This document shows positions 13,201-26,140 of a stretch of 64,000 nucleotides of DNA, piece by piece. Numbering within the stretch: the stretch's first letter is position 1; each line of letters begins with the position of its first letter. The position numbers and the translations under genes are program-made. The DNA is from Coturnix japonica (Eukaryota; Chordata; Aves; Galliformes; Phasianidae): assembly GCF_001577835.2 (NCBI RefSeq), contig NC_029519.1, forward strand, positions 30,504,539-30,568,538, written 5' to 3'. The notes beneath the pieces were generated by a model. That model was given only the letters and a program-made list of their open reading frames with translations. It made no database searches and had not been told where the DNA came from.

Positions 13201-16200
13201 TAAGCCACATGCTGAGGAAATGGGCTCCATTTCCTCCATGGGTTGTGGGCAGATTCCGGAGCTCTAGGTGTTTCCAAGGGTAAAGAAAAAAACAAAACCC
13301 AACTTCCTGGCTGTAAGTCTCCCAGCTCACATTGCTATAGAAGCAGTGCTTCATTATCATTCTGACTTCTCATACTCAACTGAGCATGGCCTTGGTGACA
13401 CACAAGTGTTTCAAATCTGAAGCATTCCCTTTTCCTCTGCATTGAGTCGTTTGATGACATTGTCTGAAAAAGTTGTAAAACAACAGCAGTGCAGCAGCAG
13501 TTCCAGTGAAACCTGTCAGCCTGTTTCCATTCAAGGAATTTATAAAATAGTGGATTTTACGTAGAGAAAATAAATCTTTCCACAGTATATAAATCTGTAA
13601 ACATAATACCTGCTTGCATATCTGTCCCCTTTCTCTTGGCAGCTGTTACATAACCAACAGAAACTGTTCTGTCTGTTCTGAGGAGGAACCGTAGTAGTTT
13701 AAGCTGAACTCTGATCAACTATGCAGGGATGTGTGTGACGGAGAGGGGTGTCCTTCCATAGCTCTACTGTTAACACCTCTTCAGACAGTTCAGCATCTGA
13801 AATTATAGGAGAGAGAAGAGTAATTAGTTTTTCCTGACATCTTGAAGGAATTGTGTAAAGATCTTGGTATCATTAAAGTTAGGAATGAGAAATACTTAGG
13901 CTTACAAAGCTGGGTGTTCTCCCATGTCCTGCAGATTTCCTTCCGGTGATGCAGAATTGTCTCTTTCCTCCCAATAAAATGTCAGCCATACTAAGAGCTA
14001 ATTACTCTAAATGATAGCAGCTTAGTAACTGTCTGAAGTATTCTTTTGCACGTTTGGTTTTGCTTTTGCTGTTTGTTAGTAACAGAAGAAAGGCCAAAAG
14101 ATGTTGGTCTTTTAAATTCCTCTCATATGTTTATCTTTATTAAACAACATTCATTGGAAACTTTTTGCAGTTTAGCATACTGTTTATATGCCATCTGGCT
14201 GCTGAGTCAACCTGAGCACGAAAGCCCAGGGAAAGATATTTGGCTTCTTTACAAAGTGCTGTATAAACATCCAATCACAATGCATTTTTCTTTAAGGTTA
14301 GATGGCTTGAGATAAGCACAGTTAACATCAGTAACTTTCATTTCAACTTCAAGTTCTTTTCACTTGCAGGAGAGGTGTGAGTTGATACAAGTGTTTGTGT
14401 TTATTTAAACCTTTCAGTTTGTGGCTGGTAATGGCTAAGGCAGCATTTTGCAAGAGAAAGTTACTTAGATCTGAAACGAAGTGCTAAGTCATCAGAACAA
14501 GTGCCCTTCACTACAGTGAGCAAACGGTTCACTGGAAAGGAAGAAAAATGATAAGACAAAAGAAATCTCATTCTCTGCTGCCCCATGTGAAATGAAGGCT
14601 GTGGTAACTGAAGCAGTGATTGACAGTGATTTAACATTTGACATTATAAACTTTTCACAGTGGGATAAAAAATAACCTACTCAACCTAGTTGAGGCTTTT
14701 TTGGGTAGTGTGGGTCCAAGTGCTGGGAAGGCTTTTAATTAAAGATTATCAAACTGGCCTGGAGCCGGCAAGATGTTTTTTTCCCCTCTCTCTCACGCTG
14801 ACACAGTCAAAGGGGGAACATTCTACTTTGTGTAACTGTTCTCAGCAAGTGGCTCCAGTCAAGGTAAGGACATTCCTCTTGTGGATTTGCTGATTATCAA
14901 ATGGAGGGATTGGGCTAGGGAGGAGTTAACCACTCCATCCCACTGGGCCACTTGGTTGTTGCCTGGCCTGAAAGCACTAAATTGCAAGCCTAATTACAAG
15001 AGAAAAAAAAAGTACAGGCAGCTTAGAAGCAGAGCATGGTAACAGAGTCAATTCTTTCAAAGCAGTCCTGGCTGCTTTAGTAGTTTCAGGCAGTGTGGCA
15101 TCTTAAATTTATATTTGATGTATTTTATTCTAATTTCTGCAGTGTTCGGTGAAGAACTGCAGAACAGCCTTTCATGTCACATGTGCGTTTGACCGTGGCT
15201 TGGAGATGAAGACCATACTGGCAGAGAACGATGAGGTGAAATTTAAGTCATACTGTCCCAAGCACAGCTCCAGCAAGAGAGCAGATGATGAGACCTTCAG
15301 TGACCACCTGTGTCAAGAGAATGGGAATGGGATTCAGGACAGCTCTCTTCCTGCCCACATTGACCCTTTCCATAGCATGGATCAAAACCAGGAGGAAGCC
15401 CACAGGGTCAGTCTCCGCAAGCAAAAGCTCCAGCAGTTGGAGGATGAGTTCTATACCTTTGTCGAGTCTCTGGAAGTGGCTAAAGCCCTGCGGCTGCCTG
15501 AGGAGCTGGTGGGATTCCTTTACCAGTACTGGAAGCTGAAAAGAAAAGCCAACTTCAATAAGCCATTGATTACCCCAAAGAAGGATGAGGAGGATAATCT
15601 GGCCAAACGAGAGCAGGATGTTTTGTTCAGAAGACTACAGCTCTTCACACATCTCCGGCAAGATTTGGAGCGGGTAAGCTCTGTACTGTCTGTGGCTATG
15701 TAACATGCCCCAGGCTTCATAGCTGAGTTTCTAAACTATGCTCCTGGTTATTACCATTGCATGCAGGCACTATGTGCTTTGTCTTAACTCCAGGTTGTAT
15801 TGCCAGGCTGGTCAAAGACTGTTAACACTAAACTTAGGGTTACACCAAGTACCATTTCCAAACAGAGTGTTAGTTCACAGGGCTCTTACTTTGCAGTATA
15901 CAGTATCCTTCTCACTGGATTGTACACTTCTGCTTTTTAACTGATTAAGGCCAGTGGCTGTGGAATGTACCACAACCCCCACATGGAAACTTTTCAGTCA
16001 TTAAGTGTTTTCTCTGCTCCTTGTTGCCTAAGGAGGAAAGTATATGAAACTTGACCTGTGGCCAGTCTGGCTTTTGTTGACACAGCACTAAGAGATGCTT
16101 CTGTTCAGTGTGTTCAAGATTTATCTCCCCTTGGATCTGTTAAATAAATTCAGATTATCATTAGGTTCCCTGGATCTTAAATTATTATGTGAGTATCCTT

Positions 16201-19200
16201 TCTGTTTTTGAAGTGTGGTGTCAAAACTGGATATGTTATATTAGCATTGATCTCATATTTTACTACTCTGTTGTTCTTACTGATAGATACTTCCCACCCT
16301 TGAATGGAAGGAAGAGTGATCAGGTTGGCAAATCCCTCCAGTTAGATTAAGGCCCATACACAAGAGTAAAAACAATTAACTTTAATAAAATATTCCTATG
16401 AAACAGTTATGCTATATGTGTTGGCCCTCCTACAGTTCTGTCTACCTAAAATGCAGTTCTATAGGAAATTCAAGTAAGCCTTGCACTGCTTAACACCTTT
16501 GAGAGAAAGAGAGCAAAAGAGATTAAAAGAGAAGAGAGATGATCCATCCTGGGTCCAGCAGCAGGCCTGGCTATGGAGGTATTCTGAGTGACAAAGAGAA
16601 CAAGCAGCAGCAAGGAGCAGGGATAGCAGCAGCAAGAGAGCAGCTACACTCAGCAGCCCCAGTTTATGGTATCAAAGTAAAAAGGGAAGGGACTTTTCTC
16701 CACCCACACCCCATCTATCTGATTCCATAGGGCTGGAAGTCTGCTTATCTTCTTCCCCTTTCTGAAACTTAAGACGGGGCTGCTGGTCTGCTTGTGTCAC
16801 TGCACAGTACCACATATCAATCTCTCTGATTGCTGAATATTTCTCAGCATGGTGATTTCCTCTGGCAACCTGCCCCCTCTGCTTTTAGCATTCATCAAGC
16901 TGGGCACGCCCAGGATTGCCCCCCCATCCCCTGCCCCCCCCCCCCTCTGGCCCTTGGGGGGTCCCCCAATTCTGGAATCCCCACACAAAAGTCCAGACAG
17001 CTCTGCTCTGTCATTGGAAAGTCCATCTGCATGCACATGTCAGCCTAGGGCTGTTGTGGCCCTCCAGTCTGGGTTTTCACTTCAGCTCGACCATTGCAAT
17101 AGGCAGTCACCATGCTTGTTTCAACAGGGTATGGCTCTCTGCTATTCCCAGACAAGAAGGAACTTTCTCCTTCGCTGCCTTTGTCTTCTTCATCTTCATG
17201 TGCCATTCTGGTCCTACTGTCTGTCACAGTGGTGCCAGTATTACAGGGTTCTTTTGTGCTCAATTTCTACATGCAATAGGACTAAATTCTCCATTCCCTT
17301 CACAGCTGTTGCCTCTCTCAGTCATCAGTGACACATCTTCTTGTTAATAAGATAAGGATGTATCTTAGTAGAGAGCAAGAGGGGACCTTACAGACTGTCC
17401 TGTTCCCTTACTGTTATTTAGAAAGAATGTTTTTACCAACCATGCTTTTGTGCACTCTGGTCTTCACTGCCCAGTCATGCACAAAGCTTAGAAAATACCT
17501 TTTACCTATCATAATTGTGCCCCATGCAATGTCTCCTTATCATGCTCTGCACCTTAGAGTCACTTACCACTCCAGACAGGGGGATTACTCACAGAGTCCT
17601 CTGAACAAGACTATCCGGGCAAAGCTTCCCAGCTGTCCCATTGGGGTGACCAGAAAACTGCTGTCTGAAAAGTGGATTTGGTGCCTTGTGTACAATATGT
17701 CAATGAACGCACACTCAGGAGAGACGTTGCTTTTTGGCCTGTGGATGTGACTTTTGCTATTATAGTGAAGGTGGTTCAGCAAAAGATACATGGACTCTTG
17801 AGTTTTCTTGCCAAGTTGGTAACATTCTCAAAGCATCCTGATTAATGTTCCACTCAAGGCCTGCTGGCTCTGGGATGTCTCTGCTTAAAGGATGCCAAGA
17901 TGCCGTTTATTCTTCTGATACTTAATACAGCGTTAGCTCAGTTTTTAGAGTAAGCTCTCCATGTAAGTGTACTTCTGCAGTGTGGACCTCCCAGATCTGA
18001 TAAACTGTCAATTAAATGGTATTAAAGACTGTCTTTTAAGAAGTGTTTTGGAGACTCATCCACTTTTGATGCCTTCTAGGTACGTAATCTCACTTACATG
18101 GTGACTCGAAGGGAAAAAATCAAGAGATCTGTTTGCAAAGTTCAAGAACAGATATTCAATATCTACGCAAAACAGTTGGAACAAGAAAAAGTCTCAGGTA
18201 TGCTTCAGCATTGTCTTTTTCACGTGACACCACAGGCATAGACACTGAAATGTTTAGAGTGGAGTCTAGTCTACTTCAGAGCAGAGTTTAGTGTAGAGTC
18301 TAACAACTGATTTTGAAGGACAAGCAAGACCTCATTTATTCTCATTAGAATTGTATGTAGTCCACCATGCATCAGCAGATTGGAAGAACATAAAAATTTG
18401 CATAGCTCTAATGGAGGGCACATTGTTATAGAAACAGGTAAGCCTGTATTATCCTTGGAGGACCAAATGGCTTGGTGCTTCAGGTCCTGTCAGTTGTGAT
18501 TCTTTAATGACACCTTTTGACAGAGAGACCATGACTTACATTCAGGTGCCATATGGTATCTGCTAGGTTTATGTTTTATTAATGCCACTGCATTAGTGTT
18601 TTTCTTTGCATTGTAGGGTAGTTTTGAAACATCATACTTTTTCTGCCTAATCTTACTGAAAGTAGTCTTTACTCCCAGGAGAAGAACTTCAGAGTTACTG
18701 TATTAACTCAGATTATCCTCAAAGCATCCAGCAACGAATTAATTTTAGACAGAATCAATCATATTGACCTGCTGATGGCATATCTTACCCCATCTGAGGA
18801 GTTCCTATGTCTTAATGCACGTAACAGCACTAGGAATTGTATTTGCTACAGGTTTAATTGGCCGTAGCGTGGCTACGGGGAATTCAGCAACATCAGCAGT
18901 GTGCTGTGAAACCAGGATGTAGCCATGTAGTCATGATGTAAAGGCGCTGGATATGCAACCAAATGCCCATTTACACTTAAAAAAGTTGTCTGGCAGTAGT
19001 GGTGTTAAAATATGTACTACTTTAAAGCGGTATTTGCCCAGACATGGATTGCTTGACTTCAACCTAAATTTGTTTTTACCTTTAGGTGTGCCTTCTTCAT
19101 TCTCTGCAATGGAAAACGCAGTGTTGTTCAATAGTCCATCTTTGGGTCCCAATGCCCCTAAAATTGAGGATTTGAAATGGCATTCAGCGTTCTTCAGGAA

Positions 19201-19984
19201 ACAGATGGGCACATCTCTAACACACTCTCTGAAAAAATCACACAGAAGAGACAGAGTAAGTAATAGCTCTGGGAACAGTAGCAAGGCAACGCTGAGGCAG
19301 CCCAGCCAAAGGGGAGACGGTGCAACTCCAGGAAGCCTTTTAAATTTTGACAAGAGCTTTGCAGAAACACGGATTGTATCAGCACAGCAGAAGAATGGCA
19401 TAGTTATGCCAGACCACAGAAAAAGAAGAGACAATCTTCCACAATGCGAGGTAATCAAGACAGAACTAAAAGAAAAAACTAAGCATAACCACAAACCACT
19501 GAGACCCACAGAACTCTCTCAGAGGCAATCAGAAAACAAAAGGGCTGTGAACCACTCCAGTGGTAGGTCAGCACCTGGCACGCGGAGGGATATAGTGCCT
19601 AAATGCAATGGGGGTCTTGTCAAAATAAACTCCAATCAGACAGTAGTTAAAGTGCCTATGACACCCACGAGCCCAGTGAAAAACTGGGGCGGATTCCGGA
19701 TTCCAAAGAAGGGGGAGAGGCAACAGCAAGGTGAGAGCCCAGAGGAGACCTGCCGCCAGAACTCTGGTTATCCCTACCTAGGCGTGGGCAGAGTGTCACC
19801 GAAGGATAGGGCAAAAAGCAAGCCGAAGCCTGACAGCGAGAATGATGGGTACGTCCCTGATGCTGAAATGAGCGACTCGGAAAGCGAAGTAGCTGAAAAA
19901 AAGTGCAGACAGCAGAGGCTCAGCCCAAACAGCACTATCAGCAGAAGGACGGACATTATTAGGAGAAGCATCCTGGCATCCTGA
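1243..19984 (+). CDS. JADE1: JADE1, PHD-finger scaffold of the HBO1 acetyltransferase complex (first coding exon off window)
   Basis: Nine coding exons: 1243-1325, 4630-4787, 8263-8450, 10289-10500, 11589-11756, 12363-12479, 15143-15673, 18080-18197 and 19086-19984. All junctions are GT-AG and in phase, giving 823 residues. Human JADE1 has 842, and its first ~18 residues come from an exon left of the window. The order is an Enhancer-of-polycomb-like region (exons 1-4), a PHD finger (CDVC at the end of exon 4, CRTC in exon 5), an extended second PHD/ZaP module (CLLCPKKGG through CSLCNEK and on to CPKHSS), then a long Ser/Lys-rich tail ending [13 protein letters not shown]. In the family this protein holds KAT7/HBO1 with ING4/5 and MEAF6, steers acetylation to histone H4, and binds pVHL. 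The tail is closest to human JADE1, not JADE2 or JADE3. Introns of 0.6-3.5 kb hold no other gene that I can see. The first visible donor, GTATTT, is weak. Confidence 0.95.
4244..4262. repeat. (GTTT)n short microsatellite
   Basis: Four tandem GTTT units sit in the JADE1 intron before the exon at 4630. No functional signal is attached to them. Confidence 0.7.
15674..18079 (+). other. JADE1 intron with in-frame stop and intronic poly(A) signals
   Basis: Reading through the donor at 15674 adds nine codons (VSSVLSVAM) and then a stop ending at 15703. AATAAA hexamers follow at 16143-16148 and 16384-16389. Transcripts ending here would encode a protein of about 511 residues that keeps both PHD modules but lacks the C-terminal tail. 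That is close to the ~509-residue short JADE1 isoform I recall in human. The part from about 16500 to 17750 differs in texture: it is purine-rich, then C-rich with a run of 12 C at 16934-16945. It may be an old repeat, but I cannot assign a family. Confidence 0.5.
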
Positions 19985-22655
19985 CCGGGCAATGGGGCAC
20001 CGTGGTCAGTGGTCACTGCCTACAAACCAACTTCACTTTATTTATTGGTGTGAGAGGGGAGAGTTCTTAGACATGGCTACAGACCAACAAATAGCTAGCC
20101 CGTTATTCCTGAGCTGTATGAACATGTTTACATACACTTAAAGCTGGATTTTTTGGCCCCCTGGCCCATTCCGTGACAAGTTTGATTCTCCTTTATTTGC
20201 ATCTTCCCTGAGTAAGCAGAGAATTGGCATCACTACTAAAACAGGATGTTAGTGATGAACACTAAAGTAAGTCACAAAATCATCTAGGGGGCTAGGGTGG
20301 GTAGTGGGGAATTAGGCAGCATCATCCCTTTTTGCTAAACTGCACTGTTAAAATTCCCTTCCCTTCCCCTGCTTTCTGGAAAAGCACAAGCTCTTAATTT
20401 AACTAGTGTGTATTGAATCAAAGATGGTTATTTATTTAACCATATTGCACTGCTACACCCTGCTACAAAAGGTCACTTGCCTTGGATGGTGGTAGGTCTT
20501 TGTCCTCTCTTTGCAGAATGTTTGTTGTTGCATTTGATTTGAGCACAAGTGGCAGCTTAAAACCCTCCGTAAGCTCCAGAGTTGATGTGTAAGTACAAGA
20601 CGGAGATGTTAAACTGGAAAAAAAGGAAGGGACAGGTCAGGGTTGCAGCTGCCTTACACTGCAACAGCTTAAAAGTACTCAGACTGAGCGTGGAGAAAAG
20701 CCTCCAGCAGCTTAGTTCTGGGAGAGGGGCCAGGCTCGCAGGTTACTGTGCCCTGTGGGATAACCCATCAGTGTTTCATTACCTGCCTCCCGAACACCTT
20801 GACAACTCAAGCAACAAAATGCTAAGGCACCAGTCAGTAGGATTTCCCAAAGCCCACCACGTATGCACTAATGGTAACGTAATGGGAAAGCCCGGCTTAT
20901 GACACTAAAGGGTTACCTTAAAATGGACATAAATATATATTTTTAAATAAAATGGAGAGGCAATAAATTGTGATTAGCTCTTTACAGTCAAATGAAGAAA
21001 AGTTATTCTATTCTGGATTAGATTTGATGGAAGAGGGAACTCGTATGCATACTTTTTTAATAATTGCAAATGGCAATAACAAGAAAGCTATGAGCAATAA
21101 TATTAGCAGTTCATTATGATACTTTTTTTTTGTACCGAGTAGAGTGCACATGTAACAGTGGATTGTTAGGAGCCTGTACATTTTGGAATTCTGAGTAGAT
21201 TTAAGTTAGGTATGCACTGGTGAAACGAAGGTTTCAGCTGCAATCTGTTGGAGAAACACAGGCATAAAGAACAACAGCCCAGCCTGCAGTTAACCACGCT
21301 CACTTGCATTTCATCGTTAGACCCCTGCCTCTTGAGCAGGGCAGATTTTAAGGTACAGTAGAACTCTGTCATAACTGAGTCTTCCAGAGGATTCAATCAA
21401 AAAAAGGCTTATTAACACCCCGTCTTGCTATGCAAGTTGTAACTTAATGAGGTATTGCAACAGAATGTATCCCTGTCCTTTGTGTTTTAAAACTCTGAAG
21501 TCTCGAGGTTTTGTTATCTTCTGGGGTGATGCTGAGAACAAGAAGTTTGGTTTAGCGTGGTGTTCTTTGGAAGGACCATTGCTGGACCCAAGAATTTGGA
21601 TTGACCTCATGACTTGGGCAGATTGAAGCCCAACAGGGCACTCAGTGTTGAATGTGATATGATGTAGTTGCTTTTGGGATGTGTTAAAATAAAAGTACTT
21701 AGATGATCAAAAAGCAGCAGACGGACGGAAGGTAAATGCAGGTAGCTCTACTTGACGTACAACTACACGTTAAGGCAGGCGTTGTTCTGGTAAGAAGCTC
21801 ACGAGCGCGTGGGGAATTCTTCAAGCCATAGATGGAATAATTTAAATTCTGATTCTAGCGCGTAACCTCACACCAGTTTGAAAGAGGTACCTTGTTAATT
21901 TGCACTATTACGATTGCTAACGTTGTGCAGAATGAATGCCTTACCTGGTTTGCTCCCCGATGATTAGGTTTATAAGCTTTCTAATGTTTCGAGATAGGCT
22001 GAACCAAAAAAGCGCTTCCCCCCCATTCCAAGAGCAGTCGGATGGCTGCAGCGTGGCCAGCTCGTAGGACGGCTGCGTCCCTGTGTGCAGGAGGTGGCGG
22101 AGGTACAGCAGTGACGGTACAGCACCCCGTACTTTAGTACTTTGTTGGGATGGAACCATTTGCTGAATGTGTGCTCATAGGCGTTACCTGTGTGCAGGCT
22201 GACCAACAGGCCTCGGATGCTGACTGATGTGGTGTGTCAGCCCGGAGGCCGGTTGGACTTGTGTCAGTTGCCCGGCATGGCGGTCGTTGGGTTACGAACT
22301 CACACGGATCTCAGTGAAGGGTCGCACGCGTTGTGTATCAATCTGAATTGCGGACATTGCAACAAATGGTCATTGCGTTTGTCAGACCGTGTACAGGAGA
22401 TTTCTCACTACGTGCCTGGCTCGGGTGTCCATTCGGCTGAAATTAATTGAGAAGGTGCATGAAGAGAAGCAGGTAGAAACAAAAAGTATATGTAGAGATG
22501 ACTATTTTATATGACACGGCCCAATCCTGTATTTATTTCCCCCCTTTTTTGAAGTATTTATAAAGACCTAGTCGAAGACAGCTGTATTTTTTGTTAAACT
22601 ATTGGGTAGAATTGTGCCTTTTTGTCCGTACGTGAATAAACGCTGTACATTTTTG
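19985..22655 (+). other. JADE1: JADE1 3' untranslated region
   Basis: This stretch follows the JADE1 stop and has no credible coding frame. Poly(A) hexamers AATAAA occur at 20946, 20962 and 21688 (proximal candidates) and at 22635-22640 (distal). The distal signal is followed by the T-rich stretch ATTTTTGCAG just before the RCHY1 CpG island. A UTR of about 2.65 kb would suit JADE1, whose mammalian 3' UTR is also several kb long. The ends are inferred from signals only. Confidence 0.7.
22635..22640 (+). terminator. Distal JADE1 poly(A) signal
   Basis: AATAAA in the context CGTGAATAAACG, followed by a T-rich stretch. It is the last such signal before the RCHY1 promoter, 107 bp upstream of the RCHY1 start codon. 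Confidence 0.65.
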
Positions 22656-23130
22656 CAGTCCGCTCACGGCGCAGTTTTACTCGCGCACTAATGACTTCCG
22701 CTGGAGGCGGAACGGGCGGGGCGGGAGCTGCGGGGCGGTGCGGGGCATGGCGGCCGTCGGGGAGGAGCGGCGGGATCCGGAGCGGGCCGGGGGCTGCGAG
22801 CACTACCGGCGGGGCTGCCTGCTGAGGGTGAGACGGCGGCGGGAGCGGGGGTGGGGCGCCGCGGGGCCGTGCGGGCGCTGAGGGGCCGTGCCGTGCCGTG
22901 CCGTTGCAGGCGCCGTGCTGCGGGAAGCTGTACCCGTGCCGGCTGTGCCACGACGGCGCCGAGGAGCACCGGCTGGACCGCTTCCGCGTGGCCGAGGTGC
23001 AGTGCACGCGCTGCCGCCTCCTGCAGAAGGTAACGGGGGGAGCCACAGAGCGGCAGCCGGGGCCGGCGCCGCCATTTTGGGCGGGGGCGGGCGGCGCGCT
23101 CTAACGGCCTCGGCCCCGCCCGCCGGCAGG
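22655..23130 (+). promoter_or_regulatory. RCHY1 CpG-island promoter
   Basis: Composition changes abruptly from the AT-rich JADE1 3' UTR to very GC- and CpG-rich DNA that covers RCHY1 exons 1-3. GC boxes (GGGCGGGGCGGG) lie about 30 bp before the start codon and there is no TATA box. This is a housekeeping-type promoter squeezed into less than 100 bp between a poly(A) signal and a start codon. Confidence 0.75.
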
Positions 23131-26099
23131 TACAGCAGCGCTGCCAGGGCTGCGGCAGCCTCTTCGGGGAGTACTACTGCGACGTGTGCCACCTCTTCGA
23201 CCGCGACAGGCAGCAGTACCACTGCCAGCACTGCGGCATCTGCAGGTGCGGCCCGCAGCACGGGGGGGGTTGCGGCGGGGCAGTGGCGGCCGCTGACGCC
23301 GTGCTCGTTCCCTAGGATCGGCCCCAAGGAGGACTTCTTCCACTGCGCCAAGTGCAACCTGTGCCTCAGCCTCAGCCTGCAGGGAAAGCACAAGGTGAGG
23401 GCGCGCCGCTTCAGGGCCTTGAGGAATAGAAGGGCTACGCGTTCTTTTTAACAGCTGCTGAGGAACCGGGGCCGTGCGGGCCCTCAGCACGGCAGCTCCA
23501 GGCCTGCCCTCAGCTCAGCGGCTCCAGGCCTGCCCTCAGCACGGCAGCTCCAGGCCTGCCCTCAGCACAGCGGCTCCAGGCCTGCCCTCAGTGCTGCACA
23601 GGGCGCATCCTGGTCGGCGCGGCTTGTGGCTGGGTCTCAGCTGGTGCCTCGTCCCCTCCCGGCCCCGAATGCTGCTGTCCAGGGCAGATCTGGCAGCGTT
23701 CAGTGCTGTTCTTTGTTGCTTTATTCTCCACACAGCTGTCTGCTAATCATCAGCAAGTCAAAGCTGTGTGAAAGCAGTCGTGTTTCACACACCTTCTCTT
23801 ATCCATCCTAGAGGAATTCTTGAGTTTAAAAAAAGAAAAGTGGTATTCATACAGCAGTGTAACTTTGTCTTTGTCTTTGTGAAGTGCATTGAAAATGTCT
23901 CCAGGCAGGACTGCCCCATATGCTTAGAGGTGAGCTGCTTTGCTTTTGGCTCTGGGAACTGTGTTGGGCTGCGTTTTGGTCTCTGTTGGAACTGAATGTT
24001 TTCTTTCTTCTGTCTGATACTTGCCTCAAAACAGGACATTCACACATCCCGTGTTGAAGCTCGTGTCCTGCCATGCGGTCACCTTCTTCACAAGTAAAGT
24101 TTGCAGATATTTGGGAATTGGGAATACCTGCTGCCCTGTGTATGCGTGCTGGGTGTGCCTGGTTGCTGAGGGACCATGTGGTAGAGGATGTGCTCAGCTT
24201 CTTCAAGACGTATCACAAGAAGGATGCCCTCCTTCTTCACCAGCAAATTGTGTTGGCGGTGGAAGATTTGCTTTGAATTTTTCCTATGCTCTGTTTCCTT
24301 TTGTTGCAGCTTAGTGTCAGGAATCCCATAGAGATTCCCCCTCTTGGTGCAGAAAGCAGTTGCACAGTGTCTTTATGAGGCTGGTGCTCATTTGTGCTTT
24401 AAGTTCTCTCCCTAGGCACTCTCAAGACCATAGAATTCTGTGTTACTCTGCAAAACCTCCCTGCTCCATTGGGCTGTGTGCAGTGATGCACAGCCCAGCA
24501 TGCTTTTGGAAGAATGAATGCAGCAGGGCTGCCTGCTTCCCTTCCTCCTGATCCCCTCATAACCTCAGGATGTCATTTTCCCTTCTTACTGTTTGCGTTA
24601 CTCTGTTTTTCTCCCTTGATTTTTCTTGTGCTCTGAGTTAATGCCCACCAGACTGAGTCTTCCCTTAGTTGCTGTGCATTTTAGAGTTACCTCATGATGC
24701 GTCTTTTTTCACTAAACTCAAGCTGCACGATTCTTGTCTTAATGTCTACTTTCTCATGTTACTTAGAATGGAATCAGGTCTGCTTTGTCACTGCATGTTT
24801 GCCTGCATGCTGGATAATTTTGAAGGGAAGCTTTCTTTTCACTTAGTCTCGGGATGTTTTGTAACTTATGTTGTGGGGATAGCTATGAATCTCTTCCCCC
24901 TTTGTTCGATCAGATGTGTTACCGATCTGTAACAGTTGTTCTTACTGAACTTCTTGTGTTTTTGTTCCAGAACATGTTACGAAGAGATGTTAAAAGAGTA
25001 AGTAGTTCTAAACCTCTCTTGTGTGGTTGTAATCTGAGCAGATTCCTTGAGGCAATGATCACAGTGTCATTCCAGTACCCGGTAACTTCAGGACAGCTTC
25101 TAAAGGGAAAGGAGGCTTTTAATTCCTAACTCTTATTGAACGAACACTTCTGCTTGCTGAGTTTTTCTCTGATTTGTATGATGAGAAACTTGTTCTTTAG
25201 AGTGGACCTGTTCTGTGGTCCTGCTCCATTTTCTGAATACGGCTTTTTCCCCTTTTTGCCAGAGGCTACAGGTGTCCTTTGTGCATGCACTCTGCTTTAG
25301 ATATGAGAAGGTACTGGCGTCAGCTGGATGATGAAGTAGCACAGACTCCTATGCCCACCGAGTATCAAAACATGATGGTGGAGGTAAGAGATGAGGCGTG
25401 TGCTGATGCCTCTGCTCTTGGCAGCTCTGCAACACACCATTGCTGGCAGTAGAGAGCGCTAGGAGCTCATCCTGCATTAGGAGCCAACCTGACTGCTTGG
25501 GAGTGCTGAGGAAATGTCGTGTGTTAATCTAAGGAATCATCGGCTGGGTTTTAAAACATCAGCACCCTCTGCCCTACTAGGAAAAAAAAAGGCAGCACAA
25601 AACAAAACAGCCCACAACAAAATAAAACCAGAAAGTACCATAATATCACACAGTGGAGAAGTGGTTTGGTATTTGGAAGTATCATCCCTCCTTTTATGTT
25701 TGGTGCTGTCAGAGCAAAAACCTGAAATATTTGATTTTGGAGCCTCACAATCCAGAGTAACTGTGCTGTTTTTTTCTGCAAAATATTCAGCTATTAATTT
25801 GTGCAAAGCTTGCAAATGGAGATAATTTCTGGTTCCATTTCTTCTCGTGAACTGGGTGCTGCTAGCTACTAAGACTGAATGAAACTGCTCTGGTTGATGT
25901 AGTTGTATCTGTTCTGATTTAGACAGCACATCCTGCTGACTCCTGGAGTCAGGATGCTGGGAGAGACCTCACTGCTGCCTGTTCTGAGAAGGGAGTTTGC
26001 TTGACTGTCCAGCAGCCTGGCTGATGCTGGCGGTTCAGTGCTTGCTGAAAGCATAGCTGTATGACGTTATTGTTCAGTGTCTTGTTGATGCAACAGCTT

Positions 26100-26140
<41 letters not shown>

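Noticed and set aside
18931-19509. A 192-codon minus-strand frame
   Set aside because: Antisense shadow of the last JADE1 exon.
1243-19984. JADE2 or JADE3 instead of JADE1
   Set aside because: The C-terminal tail, including [20 protein letters not shown] and the terminal [13 protein letters not shown], fits JADE1 as I remember it.
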